Shown piece after piece: positions 25,368 through 39,200 of a stretch of DNA of 64,000 nt (within the stretch, counting starts at the first letter, position 1; every line of letters starts with the position of its first letter). The notes under the pieces were generated by a model. The model did not search any database and was not told where the DNA came from. It saw only the letters and a list, made by a program, of their open reading frames with translations. Where the stretch lies: contig CM017556.1 of assembly GCA_007844125.1 (NCBI GenBank), forward strand, positions 19,708,110-19,772,109, given 5' to 3'. This stretch comes from Sinonovacula constricta. Lineage: Eukaryota > Mollusca > Bivalvia > Cardiida > Solecurtidae. The position numbers were made by a program, and so were the translations under genes.

Positions 25368-28320
25368 GGCAGTCTGGACGGGCATGGTTTGATGACAGTC
25401 TGGACGGCATGGTTTGAAAGCAATCTGGACAGGTATGGTTTGAAAGCAGTCTGGACAGGTATGGTTTGAAGGCAGTCTGGACGGGTATGCTTTGAAGGCA
25501 GTCTGGACGGGATGGTTTGAAGGCAGTCTGGACGGATATGGTTTGAAGGCAGTCTTGACGGGTATGGCTGAAGACAGTCTGGACGGGCATGGCTGAAGAC
25601 AGTCTAGAAGGGTATGGTTTGAAAGCAGTTTGGACAGGTATGGTTTGAAGGCAGTCCGGACGGGTATGGTTTGAAGGCAATCTGGACGGGTAAGGTTTGA
25701 AAACAGTCTGGATGGGTATGGTTTGAAGGCAGTCTGAATGGGTATGGTTTGAAGGCAGTCTGGACGGGTATGGTTTGAAAACAGTCTGGCCGGGAATGGC
25801 TTGAAGGCAGTCTGGATGGGTATGGTTTGAAGGCAGTCTGGACGGGTATGGTTTGAAGGCAGTCTGGATGGGTATGGTTTGAAGGCAGTCTGGATGGGTA
25901 TGGTTTGAAGGCAGTCTGGACGGGTATGGTTTGAAAACAGTCTGGCCGGGAATGGCTTGAAGGCAGTTTGGATGGGTATGGTTTGAAGGCAGTCTGGATG
26001 GGTATGGTTTGAAGGCAGCCTGGATGGTATGGTTTGAAGGCAGTCTGGACGGGCATGGATTGAAGGCAGTCTGGTCGGGTATGGTTTGAAGGCAGTCTGG
26101 ATGGGTATGGTTTGAAGGCAGTCTGGATGGGTATGGTTTGAAGGCAGTCTGGACGGGTATGGTTTGAAAACAGTCTGGACGGGTATGGTTTGAAGGCAGT
26201 CTGGACGGGTATGGTTTGAAGGCAGTCTGGATGGGTATGGCTTGAAGGCAGTCTGGATGGGTATGGTTTGAAGGCAGTCTGGACGGGTATGGCTTGAAGG
26301 CAGTCTGGATGGGTATGGTTGAAGGAAGTCTGGACGGGTATGGCTTAAGACAGTCTGGACTTGTATGGCTGAAGACAGTCTGGCCGGGTATGGCTGAAGA
26401 CAGTCTGGACGGGTATGGTTTGAAGGCAGTCTGGACGGGCATGGTTTGAAGGCAGTCTGGACGGATATGGCTTGAAGGCAGTCTGGACGGGTATGGTTTG
26501 AAGACAGTCCGAACGGGTATGGTTTGAAGACAGTCCGAACGGGTATGGTTTGAAGACAGTCTGGACGGATATGGCTTGAAGGCAGTCTGGACGGGCATGG
26601 TTTGAAGGCTGTCTGGACGGGCATGGTTTGAAGGCAGTCTGGACGGGTATGGTTTGAAGGCAGTCTGGACGGGCATGGTTTGAAGACAGTCTGGACGGGC
26701 ATGGTTTGAAGGCAGTCTGGACGGGCATGGTTTGAAGACAGTCTGGACGGGCATGGTTTGAAGGCAGTCTGGACGGGCATGGCTTAAGACAGTCTGGACT
26801 TGTATGGCTGAAGACAGTCTGACCGGGTATGGCTGAAGACAGTCTGGACGGGCATGGCTTGAAGACAGTCTGGATGAGCATGGTTTGAAGGCAGTCTGGA
26901 CGGGTATGGTTTAAAGACCGTCTGGACGAGCATGGTTTGAAGGCTGTCTGGACGGGCATGGTTTGAAGGCAGTCTGGACGGGTATGGTTTTAAGGCTGTC
27001 TGGACGGGTATGGTTTGAAGGCAGTCTAGACGGGCATGCTTTGAAGGCAGTCGGGACGGGCATGGTTTTAGGGCAGTCTGGACGGGCATGCTTTGAAGGC
27101 AGTCGGGACGAGCCTGGTTGAAGGCAGTCCAGACGGGCATGCTTTGAAGGCAGTCGGGAAGGGTATGGTTTAAAGACAATCTGGACTGGTATGGTTTGAA
27201 GACAGTCTGGACGGGTATGGTTTGAAGACAGTCTGGACGGGCATGGTTTGATGTCAGTCTGGATGGGCATGGTTTGAAAGCAGTCTGGACAGTTATGGTT
27301 TGAAGACAGTCTGGACGGATATGCTTTGAAGGCAGTCTGGACGGGATGGTTTGAAGGCAGTCTGGACGGACATGGTTTGAAAACAGTCTTGACGGGTATG
27401 GCTGAAGACAGTCTGGACGGGTATGGCTGAAGACAGTCTAGAAGGGTATGGTTTGAAAGCAGTCTGGACAGGTATGGTTTGAAGGCAGTCTGGACAGATA
27501 TGGTTTGAAGGCAGTCTGGACGGATATGGCTGAAGACAGTCTGGACGGGTATGGCTGAAGACAGTCTAGAAGGGTATGGTTTGAAAGCAGTCTGGACGGG
27601 TATGGCTGAAGACAGTCTGGACGGGTATGGCTGAAGGCAGTCTGGACGGGTATGGCTGAAGGCAGTCTGGACGGGTATGGTTTGAAAGCAGTCTGGACAG
27701 ATATGGTTTGAAAGCAATCTGGACGGGTATGGTTTGAAGGCAGTCTGGACGGGTAAGGTTTGAAGACAGTCTGGCCGGGTATGGCTTGAAGGCAGTCTGG
27801 ATGGGTATGGCTTGAAGGCAGTCTGGACGGGTATGGTTGAAGGCAGTTTGGACGGGTATGGCTTAAGACAGTCTGGACTTGTATGGCTGAAGACAGTCTG
27901 GATGGGTATGGTTGAAGGCAGTCTGGACAGGTATGGTTTGAAGACAGTCTGGACTGGGACAGGTATGGGTTAAAGGCAGTCTGGACGGGTATGGCTGAAG
28001 ACAGTCTGGACGGGTATGGTTGAAGACAGTCTGGACAGGTATGGTTTGAAGGCAGTCTGGACGGGTATGGTTGAAGACAGTCTTGACGGGTTTGGTTGAA
28101 GGCAGTCTGGACGGGTATGGCTGAAGGCAGTCTGGATTTGTATGGATGAAGACAGTCTGGCCGGGTATGGCTGAAGGCAGTCTGGACGGGTATGGTTGAA
28201 GACAGTCTAGACGGGGACGGGTATGGTTGAAGACAGTCTGGACGGGGACTGGTATGGTTGAAGACAGTCTGGACGGGGACGGGTATGGGTTAAAGGCAGT
28301 CTGGACGGGTATGGTTTTAT
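25368..28320. repeat. 26-bp minisatellite array (about 113 copies)
   Basis: Core CTGGACGGGTATGGTTTG, period 26, with 25-bp variants lacking a T (GGTTGAAG or GGCTGAAG). The minus strand is open for hundreds of codons in more than one frame (for example 25248-26780) with a 26-residue periodicity (motifs such as LQTIPVQTAFKPYPSRLPS). All frames of such a unit lack stops, so openness is not evidence of a gene. Confidence 0.97.
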
Positions 28321-28394
28321 GGTAGTATAAACTGGTAGGATTTTACAGCAGTCTAAATGGGTCCGATTTGACAGCAATATGAACAGGATTCTAC

Positions 28395-28590
28395 AGCAGG
28401 TATGTTTAGACAACATTCTAAACAAGTGTGATTTGACAGCAGTATGTACGGATAAGATTTTACGGCAGGTATGTTTAGACAACGTCCTAAACAAGTGTGA
28501 TTTGACAGCAGTATAAACGGATGGAATTTTACCGCAGGTATGTTTAGACAACGTCCTAAACAAATACGATTTGACAGCAGTATGAACGGA
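28395..28590. repeat. About 68-bp tandem repeat (3 copies) at the edge of the 26-bp array
   Basis: Unit starts GCAGGTATGTTTAGACAACG and includes GTGATTTGACAGCAGTAT. It probably derives from degenerate array units; similar single motifs continue to about 28720. Confidence 0.8.
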
Positions 28591-28720
28591 TATTATCTAA
28601 TGGTAGAATGAACAGGTATGGTTTTACAGAAGTATGAACACGTATGGCTTAATGACAGAATGAAGGTGTATGATATGAAGGCTGTCTAAATGGGTATGAT
28701 ATGACAGAGGTATGAACTTA

Positions 28721-31700
28721 TATGAGTTAGCAGTATTATAAAGTTCTGAAGAAACAAAGTCTAACCACAGTTCTCAAAAGCACAAAATTTATCCGACTTT
28801 TCAGTGAGGTTACCCCCCCCCCCCATATTGGAGTAGATCTTAAAACTGTGTTTTAAAATTTAAGATATCCCATGAATATGCTGGCATATGAGGTTGCCAT
28901 ATGTGTGCCTATGGTTAAAATCAAAATAGATCTACAAGTCAAGAATAAAAATTCTTCCAATATTTGAATTTGATGGTTAATTAGTATTGTAATAAGAGTT
29001 AGTTTAACAAATATTCATTATGTCATCATTTTATTGTTCCTCATGACATTCCTTCTTTTAAAAGTCATATTTGAAGTTTAACTCTGAAAATGATATTTTA
29101 ATTGTGATAACTTGTTGCTGCTAGTACATGTATCCAAAACTAATTATATTTATTGATATTTGTGAAAGACAATGAGAAAGAGGAATAAAACAACAACAAA
29201 ACAAAACAAATTCATCAGTATCTATATAGATATATTATATATATAGACCATTGTTTGATCTCATACATATATGTTTATAAAATAGAATGTCCTCACACAA
29301 TCCATGTGCATGTATTGTGAACCACAGAACAATTTTACATATTAGGCTGCATAAAAACTGTAAAAGACAAAAAATGGACGGAAACAACTACCATTAAATG
29401 GTGACAAGAGATAAAAAATATAAAAGTTTTCCCAAAATAAAACACATTCAAAGGCATCAAATCTTATTTATTAAGTTATATAAGCTTCAAAATATAAACA
29501 AAAAAGAAACAAACTAGGACCTGGACAATTCTAAAGTAAACAGTGATATGATAAAATGGGAAGATAAAGTCTTGGAAAAAATCAATGTTTGTTTCAAAAA
29601 AGAATATTTACACATTTATCCAAACTTTATCATTCTTCTAATTGGTGATAGGTGCTTTCTTAGTATTTGTCTTTTAATGCTTGACTTCATTATTGCAAAA
29701 TACTTGACTTCAAGTATTGTTAAATTCCAATAAAGGGTGTACTATACCTCGCATGTTCATACTGATTAGTTATTCTACTCTACTCTCAAGGTGCTAAACT
29801 AAATGTGTGAGCATTTATCACTTATTGTAGTGTAGGTTGTCAGTCATGGCCAATTCTCTGTGAAACTTGGACAAAGTTGTATTTGTTTGGGTTTTATGTA
29901 TTTTGAATATTTTCTTTGTTCATTGCTTGAGCATACAATAGAAAATGAAAAAAAAAAGGGATTCACAGACCAATTCCATTTAAAATTTCATGTTTCCTTA
30001 AAAAGATTGAGGCGTGTTTTGCCCACCATTAAAACTAATCATGTGGTGTAATTTCCACCAGGGAAAATTGATTGGGAGAGTTTTGTCCAACACACAATTA
30101 TTCTGAAAATCTACAATGAAAAACGAATAACAGTAAAAAACGTTTTAAAAGTTAAAACATGGAATCATGTTTTCCCTTTCAAATTCAAAAGTGAAACATC
30201 TTACAGTTGTGAGTGGGAATAATGATAATGGTTTTGTTGTTTTCATTTATTTTTAATTGCTATCACGTGCCCCACTTCTCTTCATAAATACATCTTTTTT
30301 TAGTTAATGAGTGTAACATTTTTAGCAAACACAACTGACCAACAGAATAAAATCTTAAGCAAAGTGGGCCATCATTTCATGATGTTCACTACATGCTTAT
30401 TCTTTAAAGGCAGCATAACCTTTGGTAGAAATTCTGCCATAGACTAACAGATAATACCCTAGCAAAAGTAAATGTGTGTCTATTTAATTTATAAATAAAT
30501 TCATTATAAATTGGATTAAAAGTAATTCATAGAGGATCAGATACAAGTTGTCATTTAATATGAACATTTATTAAATGAGTCCAGGAAAAGTAATAGTAAA
30601 GCAAGCCATAGGCTAACTTAGTATTTTTTTTCCTGGAGGAGTTTCATAAATGTTGTATGAAATGACAACGATTGTCCGATTCTTTTAATCACACATTTTT
30701 AATCAGCAATAAAAAATTTCAAGAAATTTTTAACAACAGTACTCGGTGAAATAGTAGTATGAGTATCAATCAAAAAGCTGTATTACACAACTGTTCTATA
30801 ACAAAATATGTAATTGGTGTATTGATTGGAAAAAAGGAAGTATCATGTGATATAACTATGGGTTTTTCAACTGTATTTGGGATGTTTTGTAATAATGTAT
30901 TTGTCCAATGACTTTGGTTTGAGATATTAAATGAGAATGTATGACTTTTAATGATGCTGATATAGCATTGAGCAAAATCAAGTTTGATCCAAATGTTTAA
31001 TGAGAAATTATACACAATTTGCTCACTGAGCAATTTAATTCAGTAACTTATGTATATCTATCCAATGAACCATGAAATGTAATTATTGAGCATGTTTTGT
31101 AGTTAAAAATTTGTGTCATCTTAAATAATAATAAAATACTTTCTGAATATTTAAGTGTGATACAAATCAAAGGGTCCATTGTCAATGAGACATTTATAAT
31201 GAGCCAGTAACAAATATAGACACAGCGCTGAATTGTAAATGATAAAATAAAACTATAAAACATTCAATTATTATTATTTGCACTAATATAATCAATAATC
31301 TCAATAGAAAATATAACATGTAAAATATAATATAAACAGCGAAAATTATGCATCAATAATTTTCTTTAATATATAGAAATAAATAGCAGAAGAAATGTTT
31401 TGAGCACTAAAATAATCCAACACTTATCTCAATGAACTGTGATTAAAACAATTACTGACTTAATAACACATATGTTGAAAACACAAGGTAAAAAATAACA
31501 AAATATTGCAAAATGTAATAAAAAATAACATAATTTCAAATGACATACATGCATATGTTTGTTTTCCATGATTTCTTTGTCTTCCTCCCTATCTGGGTTT
31601 CACTTAGAGTTGTGATATCAAGTTTTGATTGTTATAGTATTTTTTTTAACTAGTAAACACTTTATCCTTCTAGCAGCCCTTCTTCTAGATCAAACTTTGT

Positions 31701-33219
31701 TAAAATTTGAGAGATTGCATGATTTTTATTAAAAGAAAAACATTTTTAAGTTGTAATTCATGTTTGCCATGGTAATGTTTATGAAAAAACATATTAACAT
31801 ATAACTGAATTTAATAAATGGTACAATATTCAATACCTTAATTGTGCTTGTATAGTTATTTGTCATATAAGATATCTACATGTTACTATATCTTTTCAAA
31901 CTGCTTAAGTTCTGCACATCCATAGGCACCCAGTGTTCATTTATTACATTACACTCCATTACCTATGAAACATAGCATTATAAGAAATAATGGGCATCAA
32001 AGGTAGAGTTGTTGACAATGCATTCTACAATTTATTTTTTCTGTCTACTTCAACACTCATTTATTCTTACTTTGTTGATGCCACTCTATTACTCTGAGAT
32101 TATTGCAATGTTTTGGAATAAAATTAAGAATTGGGATCCATCAGTGACCACCAATTCGTGTCTATTGTTCTTCTGTAATCTACCAGGTAAACAGAAACTA
32201 TGTGCCAGCACATTTACACAATGTATAAACAATTCTTATATCAAAAGTTTATATATTTTATAACAGCAAAGATCTTTATAATTCTTTAACACAGCTCATT
32301 ATAACAGTATTAAAACTGACATAAAATTATCAAAAGTAACATACATCTCACAAACATGCAATATGTTGCATTGATTTATATGTCAAAACATATATTTAAA
32401 CCCTGGAAAACACCATAAGGGCTGGGTTTGTTATATGTTAATGAGGTGAATATATGGCTAGCATATAAAGGGTTGGTAGAAAACAGAAGCACTAATTCAT
32501 GCATTCAAACACACACAAATGAACACATATGTATTACAGACATGGCCCAGAGAACAATGCATACATTAAAGCATTCAAGACATGGGTCCTTTGATATACA
32601 AAATCAGAAACACAACATTACTCAGCAAAATACATCATTAGATTGAATCTATCTTACAATGAAATATGACCCTAACCCCAACCTAGGACATATAAAAATC
32701 TTAAACCTGACATTACATGTGAGATGAGACACCTCATGTAACCATAACAGATATCATAGCAAGTAACATAGGAACTCTTAACATGGCTGCAACATTATGT
32801 AAGAAAACTATATCATAATTATAGCTCGCACTGTTTTCTCTCATATAACACCATACTAGCAATAAAAACAACAACATTAATACAAAATGTCCATGATTTG
32901 TTATATTGCCTCAATAATGGATACAAACCATCCCAGGGACCAGCAGCAGTGTTGTAATATATATCAATGTTACCCTTAACCTGTTTCATTTGTTAATAAC
33001 AGCTAGTTAATTCTTACTTTTTCCCATATAATTTTCTGAAAGCAAAATTAATCTCACAGCAAAAATGTTTTAAAACATGTCAACAGTGTATGCAATATTG
33101 CCACATAGTTTGCACTGGTTTCTCTATTATAACATTTATCATTCAACCATCTGGGTTTCTCTCAGACAAGCCATATTAAAGTATAACACAGGAACCAGCC
33201 ATTTCTTGATCGTACACCA
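28721..33219. other. AT-rich stretch: probable 3' UTR of the NEK gene and intergenic DNA
   Basis: No exon recognised. It includes a 13-C run near 28815. The part next to 33219 should be 3' UTR, up to whichever polyadenylation signal is used. Confidence 0.4.
32031..32065 (-). promoter_or_regulatory. Candidate polyadenylation signals for the NEK gene
   Basis: Two AATAAA hexamers on the minus strand (32060-32065 and 32031-32036) lie about 1.16 kb after the stop codon; another is at 31940-31945. Choice between them needs transcript data. Confidence 0.25.
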
Positions 33220-36200
33220 TCACTGGAGAGAACACACCTTACTCTCGGATGAACCAGTAATGCCACCCCCAATACCTCCTTGTTTTTTCTTCTTCTGAAC
33301 CTTCTCTAGTTGCTCCTGAGGAAAAAATAGTATTTTCTTTTTTATGACATAACTACTTATACATAGAGGGCATCAAATCAACAAGAGTTATTAAATAAAA
33401 AGCAAAGATCTTTACACAGAACTGACAAACAGTCAAGCATGCTCGAAAATTCTCAAGCATAATTCTTTCAACATATTATTATTAAGTTTATGGCTAAATA
33501 GCATGTTTGCTGGTCCTTACTATGGTTAGGTATATACTTTTGAATAGTATTACAAGTTTGTTGTTAAATATGTTTGTCTTAGAAACAGACAACCATTGAA
33601 AAAGGGTAAATACCAGAAATGTGATATTTCCTTGGTCCCCAAAGAGGGAGACTAAGGCTCCCAGAAAGAGAGATTGGGATGCCAGGGAGTGAGATTTCCA
33701 TGTATGTGCGTAAAATTGACTTTGTGGTCTATTTCTATTTGTAAAACAGCATTTTTTTTTTATCTTTTTGTGTCAATAATTTTAGTAATTTCAGTAAAAA
33801 AAAAATTCTTTACAATATTTTTAAATGTATTTTGAAATATATCTAGCATATTTTAGTTCACTATCTAGACATAAATTGTATGCTTTGGTTTCAAGCATGC
33901 GACCTTCAAAAACAACAGCCAAACATGGTGTAAAAAAGTCAAGTGTCAACAGCACTTACCAATGAATTGAAAAAAGGCTTCCAAAGAAATAATGAGTATG
34001 CAAGCATAAAAATAGTTTATATAATTTGTAAGTTAGTGACAATAGAGTTTTGATAATTATAAAATATAAGTGGTGCACACTTTGATACCATTACTGTCTA
34101 AACAAAGTTTAATAAATTTAGAATACATGAAGACATTATACTTGTCAAGAATAAATAGAAAACAAGTGTTTTTCTATGACAAAGTAGAAAACAGATAACT
34201 GTCCAGATTTTTTTTACATATATTGGTCACATACCAATGTAAAGAAAGATAAAATTATTTTTCATTTATTAAAGAATTCATCTTTTGACAATGTATGATG
34301 TAAACTGGTTTGAACTAAGGGTAGTTGAAATGGAACATATGTTTTAAAAGTGTCTATGGTTGGCATTTTATTTACTGCTCATGCATACAATAAAATGGTA
34401 TCAACTGTCACGAAAATCATTTACTTTTATGATAAATGCTTATTTGCAGGAAGAAGACAAATTTTTTTTCAAATAGAAACAACACTATTGTAAAGTAAAG
34501 AAACGATTTACTTCTCTAAGTCAAAGCAAGCTTTACGTAATGTTGGAAAATGTTCACCATTTCTTAGATTTGATGTGTTCCAATGTAACTGTGACCCTTG
34601 CAGATTTGTCTCCTAATGCCCACCCCCGACATATTTCAGGTCTAGAAGCTTGTCTATATGTCTAACACAATGTGTTGTTTTGTGAGTGCCGATAATGTCC
34701 TAAATACTATGCAGTTAGCAAAAGACTTTACAAAGTATCAAATTAGAATCATTGATTGTTTTAGTAGCAGAATGCTCAAATATACTTGTTGCAAACTCTG
34801 TGTATTTTTACACATTCATCTCTTTCATGCAAACTTGTATTAATGTTAATTTCATATGCACATTATTACTTTCACATAATGTTTATTTCAAACCATGTTA
34901 ATTACACTCAACAAGTTCTGAGTATAGGCTTAGAATCTTAATTGGTGATTCTTTGCTTTGATCGCTCGCTTTGTCCACTCCCTTTAGTTTTTATTTCCAG
35001 GATGAGTCGACCATTGAGACACTAACCCTAACATGGTAAAACTGTACACAATTGTCTTGGTTTAAGAAAAAGAAAACCAATACTACAATACTAGAGTAAG
35101 TACACACGAATGCATCCGTTTCAACAAATGCAGCAGTCTGCTGACAAAATGGCGCTATGACGCGATGATGTCACACATATAATTAGCATTAGTTTGTTTT
35201 TTGTTTGTAAGGCACGTATGTAAGTTGCCTGCATTAAAGTGCATGCATGTCCATTTTCCTACATATTTACTTGATTTACATAGTGTATTTAGAGTACCAA
35301 AGTAAACAGAAATCAGTGTACATTTTTGCAGTCAGGATGTTTGTCAATCACAATAATAATGCTGGGAATTATAACCTTGGCTCGATAAGGAAAAAAAATA
35401 AAGACGTTAAGTCTAATTATCCAGAGCCTGCATTTGGGTAAAAACAAATTAATTCTCATATCAACCTATTAACAAAGCTCAGTTCGATGCCTATGATGGC
35501 ACATGCGTTAATCATTGCTTCCATTAGTTGTGTAAGACAATAGATATGTGGCAATGATTGGGCATGATCTATGAGTTCACTAAATGGGTGTGGTTATATT
35601 GTCAATAAAGGGATTACAGTTTGCCTTTTAACACCAGGAGGCGGGGCACGAAATTATCGTCGCGACCTATGAACACTCGGTAGACTCAATGATTGACAGT
35701 GATCTGTTCAGATTAGCTGCACACATACACACGCAGATGAGGGTCGCTTGCAGTAGGTAATATTGTATAAATAAATGATCCGCTGGTAGCCACTATCTGG
35801 GGCAGTCTTTAGGAGAAATATGATTAAGTCTGTCGGGAACATCAAAGTGGGAGAATTGATGTGCTCAGCGTGAGGCGTGAGACAGACCCCTGAAATCGGG
35901 AGTCTCTTGGGGAAATCGGGAAATATCACATGTCTGAAATGCACACTATCAGAATTAAATCCCCAGCTAAGTGCTGAATGTTTCCAGGCTTACCTGTAAG
36001 GAAGAAACAATTTTCTGGTTGGACTTCAGCTGTGAGTTTTGATTCTGGAGTTCTTGTTTCAACAGGAGTATCTGTTCTTGGAGGAGCCGTTCCCTCTCCT
36101 ACAGTAATAGTACACATAGTTTAAAATTGAATTGGATTTTAAGTGCACCAATGCTAACTTTCAGAATTTTACTATCTTGTTTAATTAGGCAAAAATATCA

Positions 36201-39200
36201 TCTTGTTTAGAAGTCTTCATTTAAAAATTATTTAAAATATAGATGTTTTAAATACTGATTTAAACCGTTTCTATAAGACTTGTAAAACTTTATTTATGCT
36301 TTTTGGTGTGTGATGTAAATCATATATTTCTATACCAGTAATATACAATTATAGTAACAAAACAATAGCTTTTGTAGATTATAACTATTTCTTACAATGG
36401 CCTTCTGTTCAGCCTCCAGTCTCAGCCTCTCCTGCTCTTGTCTGTGGGCCCATTCTAACTCCTTCAGGCGCTGTTCAGCCAACTGTTTCTCTTCTCGCGT
36501 CATACGCAGCTCACCCTGTAGAAAAATAAATCGTGTACAATAAAACTCGGAATGCCTCTTATTCATCATTAAAACAACTTCTGTAATCAGTTTTTCTTCA
36601 TGAGCAACTCCTGCAAAAGCAACCATATCTGCAACATTTGGCTTACATGCAGTTCATAGCAAACGACTCACATTGTAAGCCAAACTAGCAGTTTCTGCAA
36701 GCAAGCTGGATGAATTTCTTATATCAAAATTTCCAACAGATGTCTTTTTTTTAATATTTTTTTTCTTTTTATTACACTGCACTGACAAATTTATATTCAT
36801 ATTGGCAACATCCAGCCAATTATTGGTGGAAGAGGACTCTAGACATATGTCTAGAACTGACAGCACACGGCAGGTTAGCTGGGAAACCTACCACACAAAA
36901 ACTTTCACCCTGACTGCAACTCAAGCCATCACAGTGAGAGGCTGACGAATAACAAATCTGCAACTCTAACTACTTACCAAAGGCACTCCCTGCCTATTTC
37001 AATTATCAAAGATAAAGGGAATAAGTAGGTTATACTAGAAAGTATGAAGTAACAAGTAGTCCTTTTTAGTCAACTTTTTTTTTTTGAATGCTTTAGTTTT
37101 AGTGAAACTTACAATCATATCCTCACCAAACTGTTTAACAATTATTACAACCTTTGCATCATTAAAACACATGAATACAACCTGTGCATCATTAAAACAC
37201 ATGAATACAACCTGTGCATCATTAAAACATATGAATACAACCTGTGCATCATTAAAACACATGAATACAACCTTTGCATCATTAAAACATATGAATACAA
37301 CCTTTGCATCATTAAAACATATGAATACAACCTTTGCATCATTAAAACATATGAATACAACCATTGCATCATTAAAACATATGAATACAACCTTTGCATC
37401 ATTAAAACATATGAATACAACCTTTGCATCATTAAAACATATGAATACAACCTTTGCATCATTAAAACATATGAATACAACCATTGCATCATTAAAACAT
37501 ATGAATACAACCTGTGCATCATTAAAACATATGAATACAACCTGTGCATCATTAAAACATATGAATACAACCTGTGCATCATTAAAACACATGAATACAA
37601 CCTTTGCATCATTAAAACATATGAATACAACCTTTGCATCATTAAAACATATGAATACAACCTTTGCATCATTAAAACACATGCATACAACCTTTGCATC
37701 ATTAAAACACATGTATACAACCTTTGCATCATTTAAACACATGAATGCAACCTGTGCATCATTAAAACATATGAATACAACCTTTGCATCATTAAAACAT
37801 ATGAATACAACCTTTGCATCATTAAAACATATGAATACAACCTGTGCATCATTAAAACACATGAATACAACCTGTGCATCATTAAAACACATGAATACAA
37901 CCTGTGCATCATTAAAACATATGAATACAACCTGTGCATCATTAAAACACATGAATACAACCTTTGCATCATTAAAACATATGAATACAACCTTTGCATC
38001 ATTAAAACATATGAATACAACCTTTGCATCATTAAAACATATGAATACAACCTTTGCATCATTAAAACATATGAATACAACCATTGCATCATTAAAACAT
38101 ATGAATACAACCTGTGCATCATTAAAACATATGAATACAACCTGTGCATCATTAAAACATATGAATACAACCTGTGCATCATTAAAACACATGAATACAA
38201 CCTTTGCATCATTAAAACATATGAATACAACCTTTGCATCATTAAAACATATGAATACAACCTTTGCATCATTAAAACACATGCATACAACCTTTGCATC
38301 ATTAAAACACATGTATACAACCTTTGCATCATTTAAACACATGAATGCAACCTGTGCATCATTAAAACATATGAATACAACCTTTGCATCATTAAAATAT
38401 ATGAATACAACCTTTGCATCATTAAAACATATGAATACAACCTGTGCATCATTAAAACACATGAATACAACCTGTGCATCATTAAAACATATGAATACAA
38501 CCTGTGCATAATTAAAACACATGAATACAACCTGTGCATCATTAAAACACATGAATACAACCTTTGCATCAGTAAAACATATGAATACAACCTTTGCATT
38601 ATTAAAACATATGAATACAACCTTTGCATCATTAAAACATATGAATACAACCTTTGCATCATTAAAACATATGAATACAACCTGTGCATCAGTAAAACAT
38701 ATGAATACAAACTTTGCATCATTAAAACATATGAATACAACCTGTGCATCATTAAAACACATGAATACAACCTGTGCATCATTAAAACATATGAATACAA
38801 CCTGTGCATCATTAAAACACATGAATACAACCTGTGCATCATTAAAACACATGAATACAACCTGTGCATCATTAAAACACATGAATACAACCTTTGCATC
38901 ATTAAAACATATGAATACAACCTGTGCATCATTAAAACACATAAATACAACCTGTGCATCATTAAAACATATGAACACAACCTGTGCATCATTAAAACAT
39001 ATGAATACAACCTTTGCATCATTAAAACACATGAATGCAACCTTTGCATCATCAAAACATATGAATACAACCTTTGCATCATTAAAACACATGAATACAA
39101 CCTTTGCATCATTTAAACATATGAATGCAACCTGTGCATCATTAAAACACATGAATACAACCTGTGCATCATTAAAACATATGAATACAACCTGTGCATA

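Noticed and set aside
25248..26780. 510-codon minus-strand frame in the 26-bp array, and similar overlapping frames
   Set aside because: Openness in multiple frames of the same repeat; no signal, domain or splice evidence.
33600..33710. Three degenerate 21-bp purine-rich motifs in the last NEK intron
   Set aside because: Similarity between copies is too weak to call a tandem repeat.
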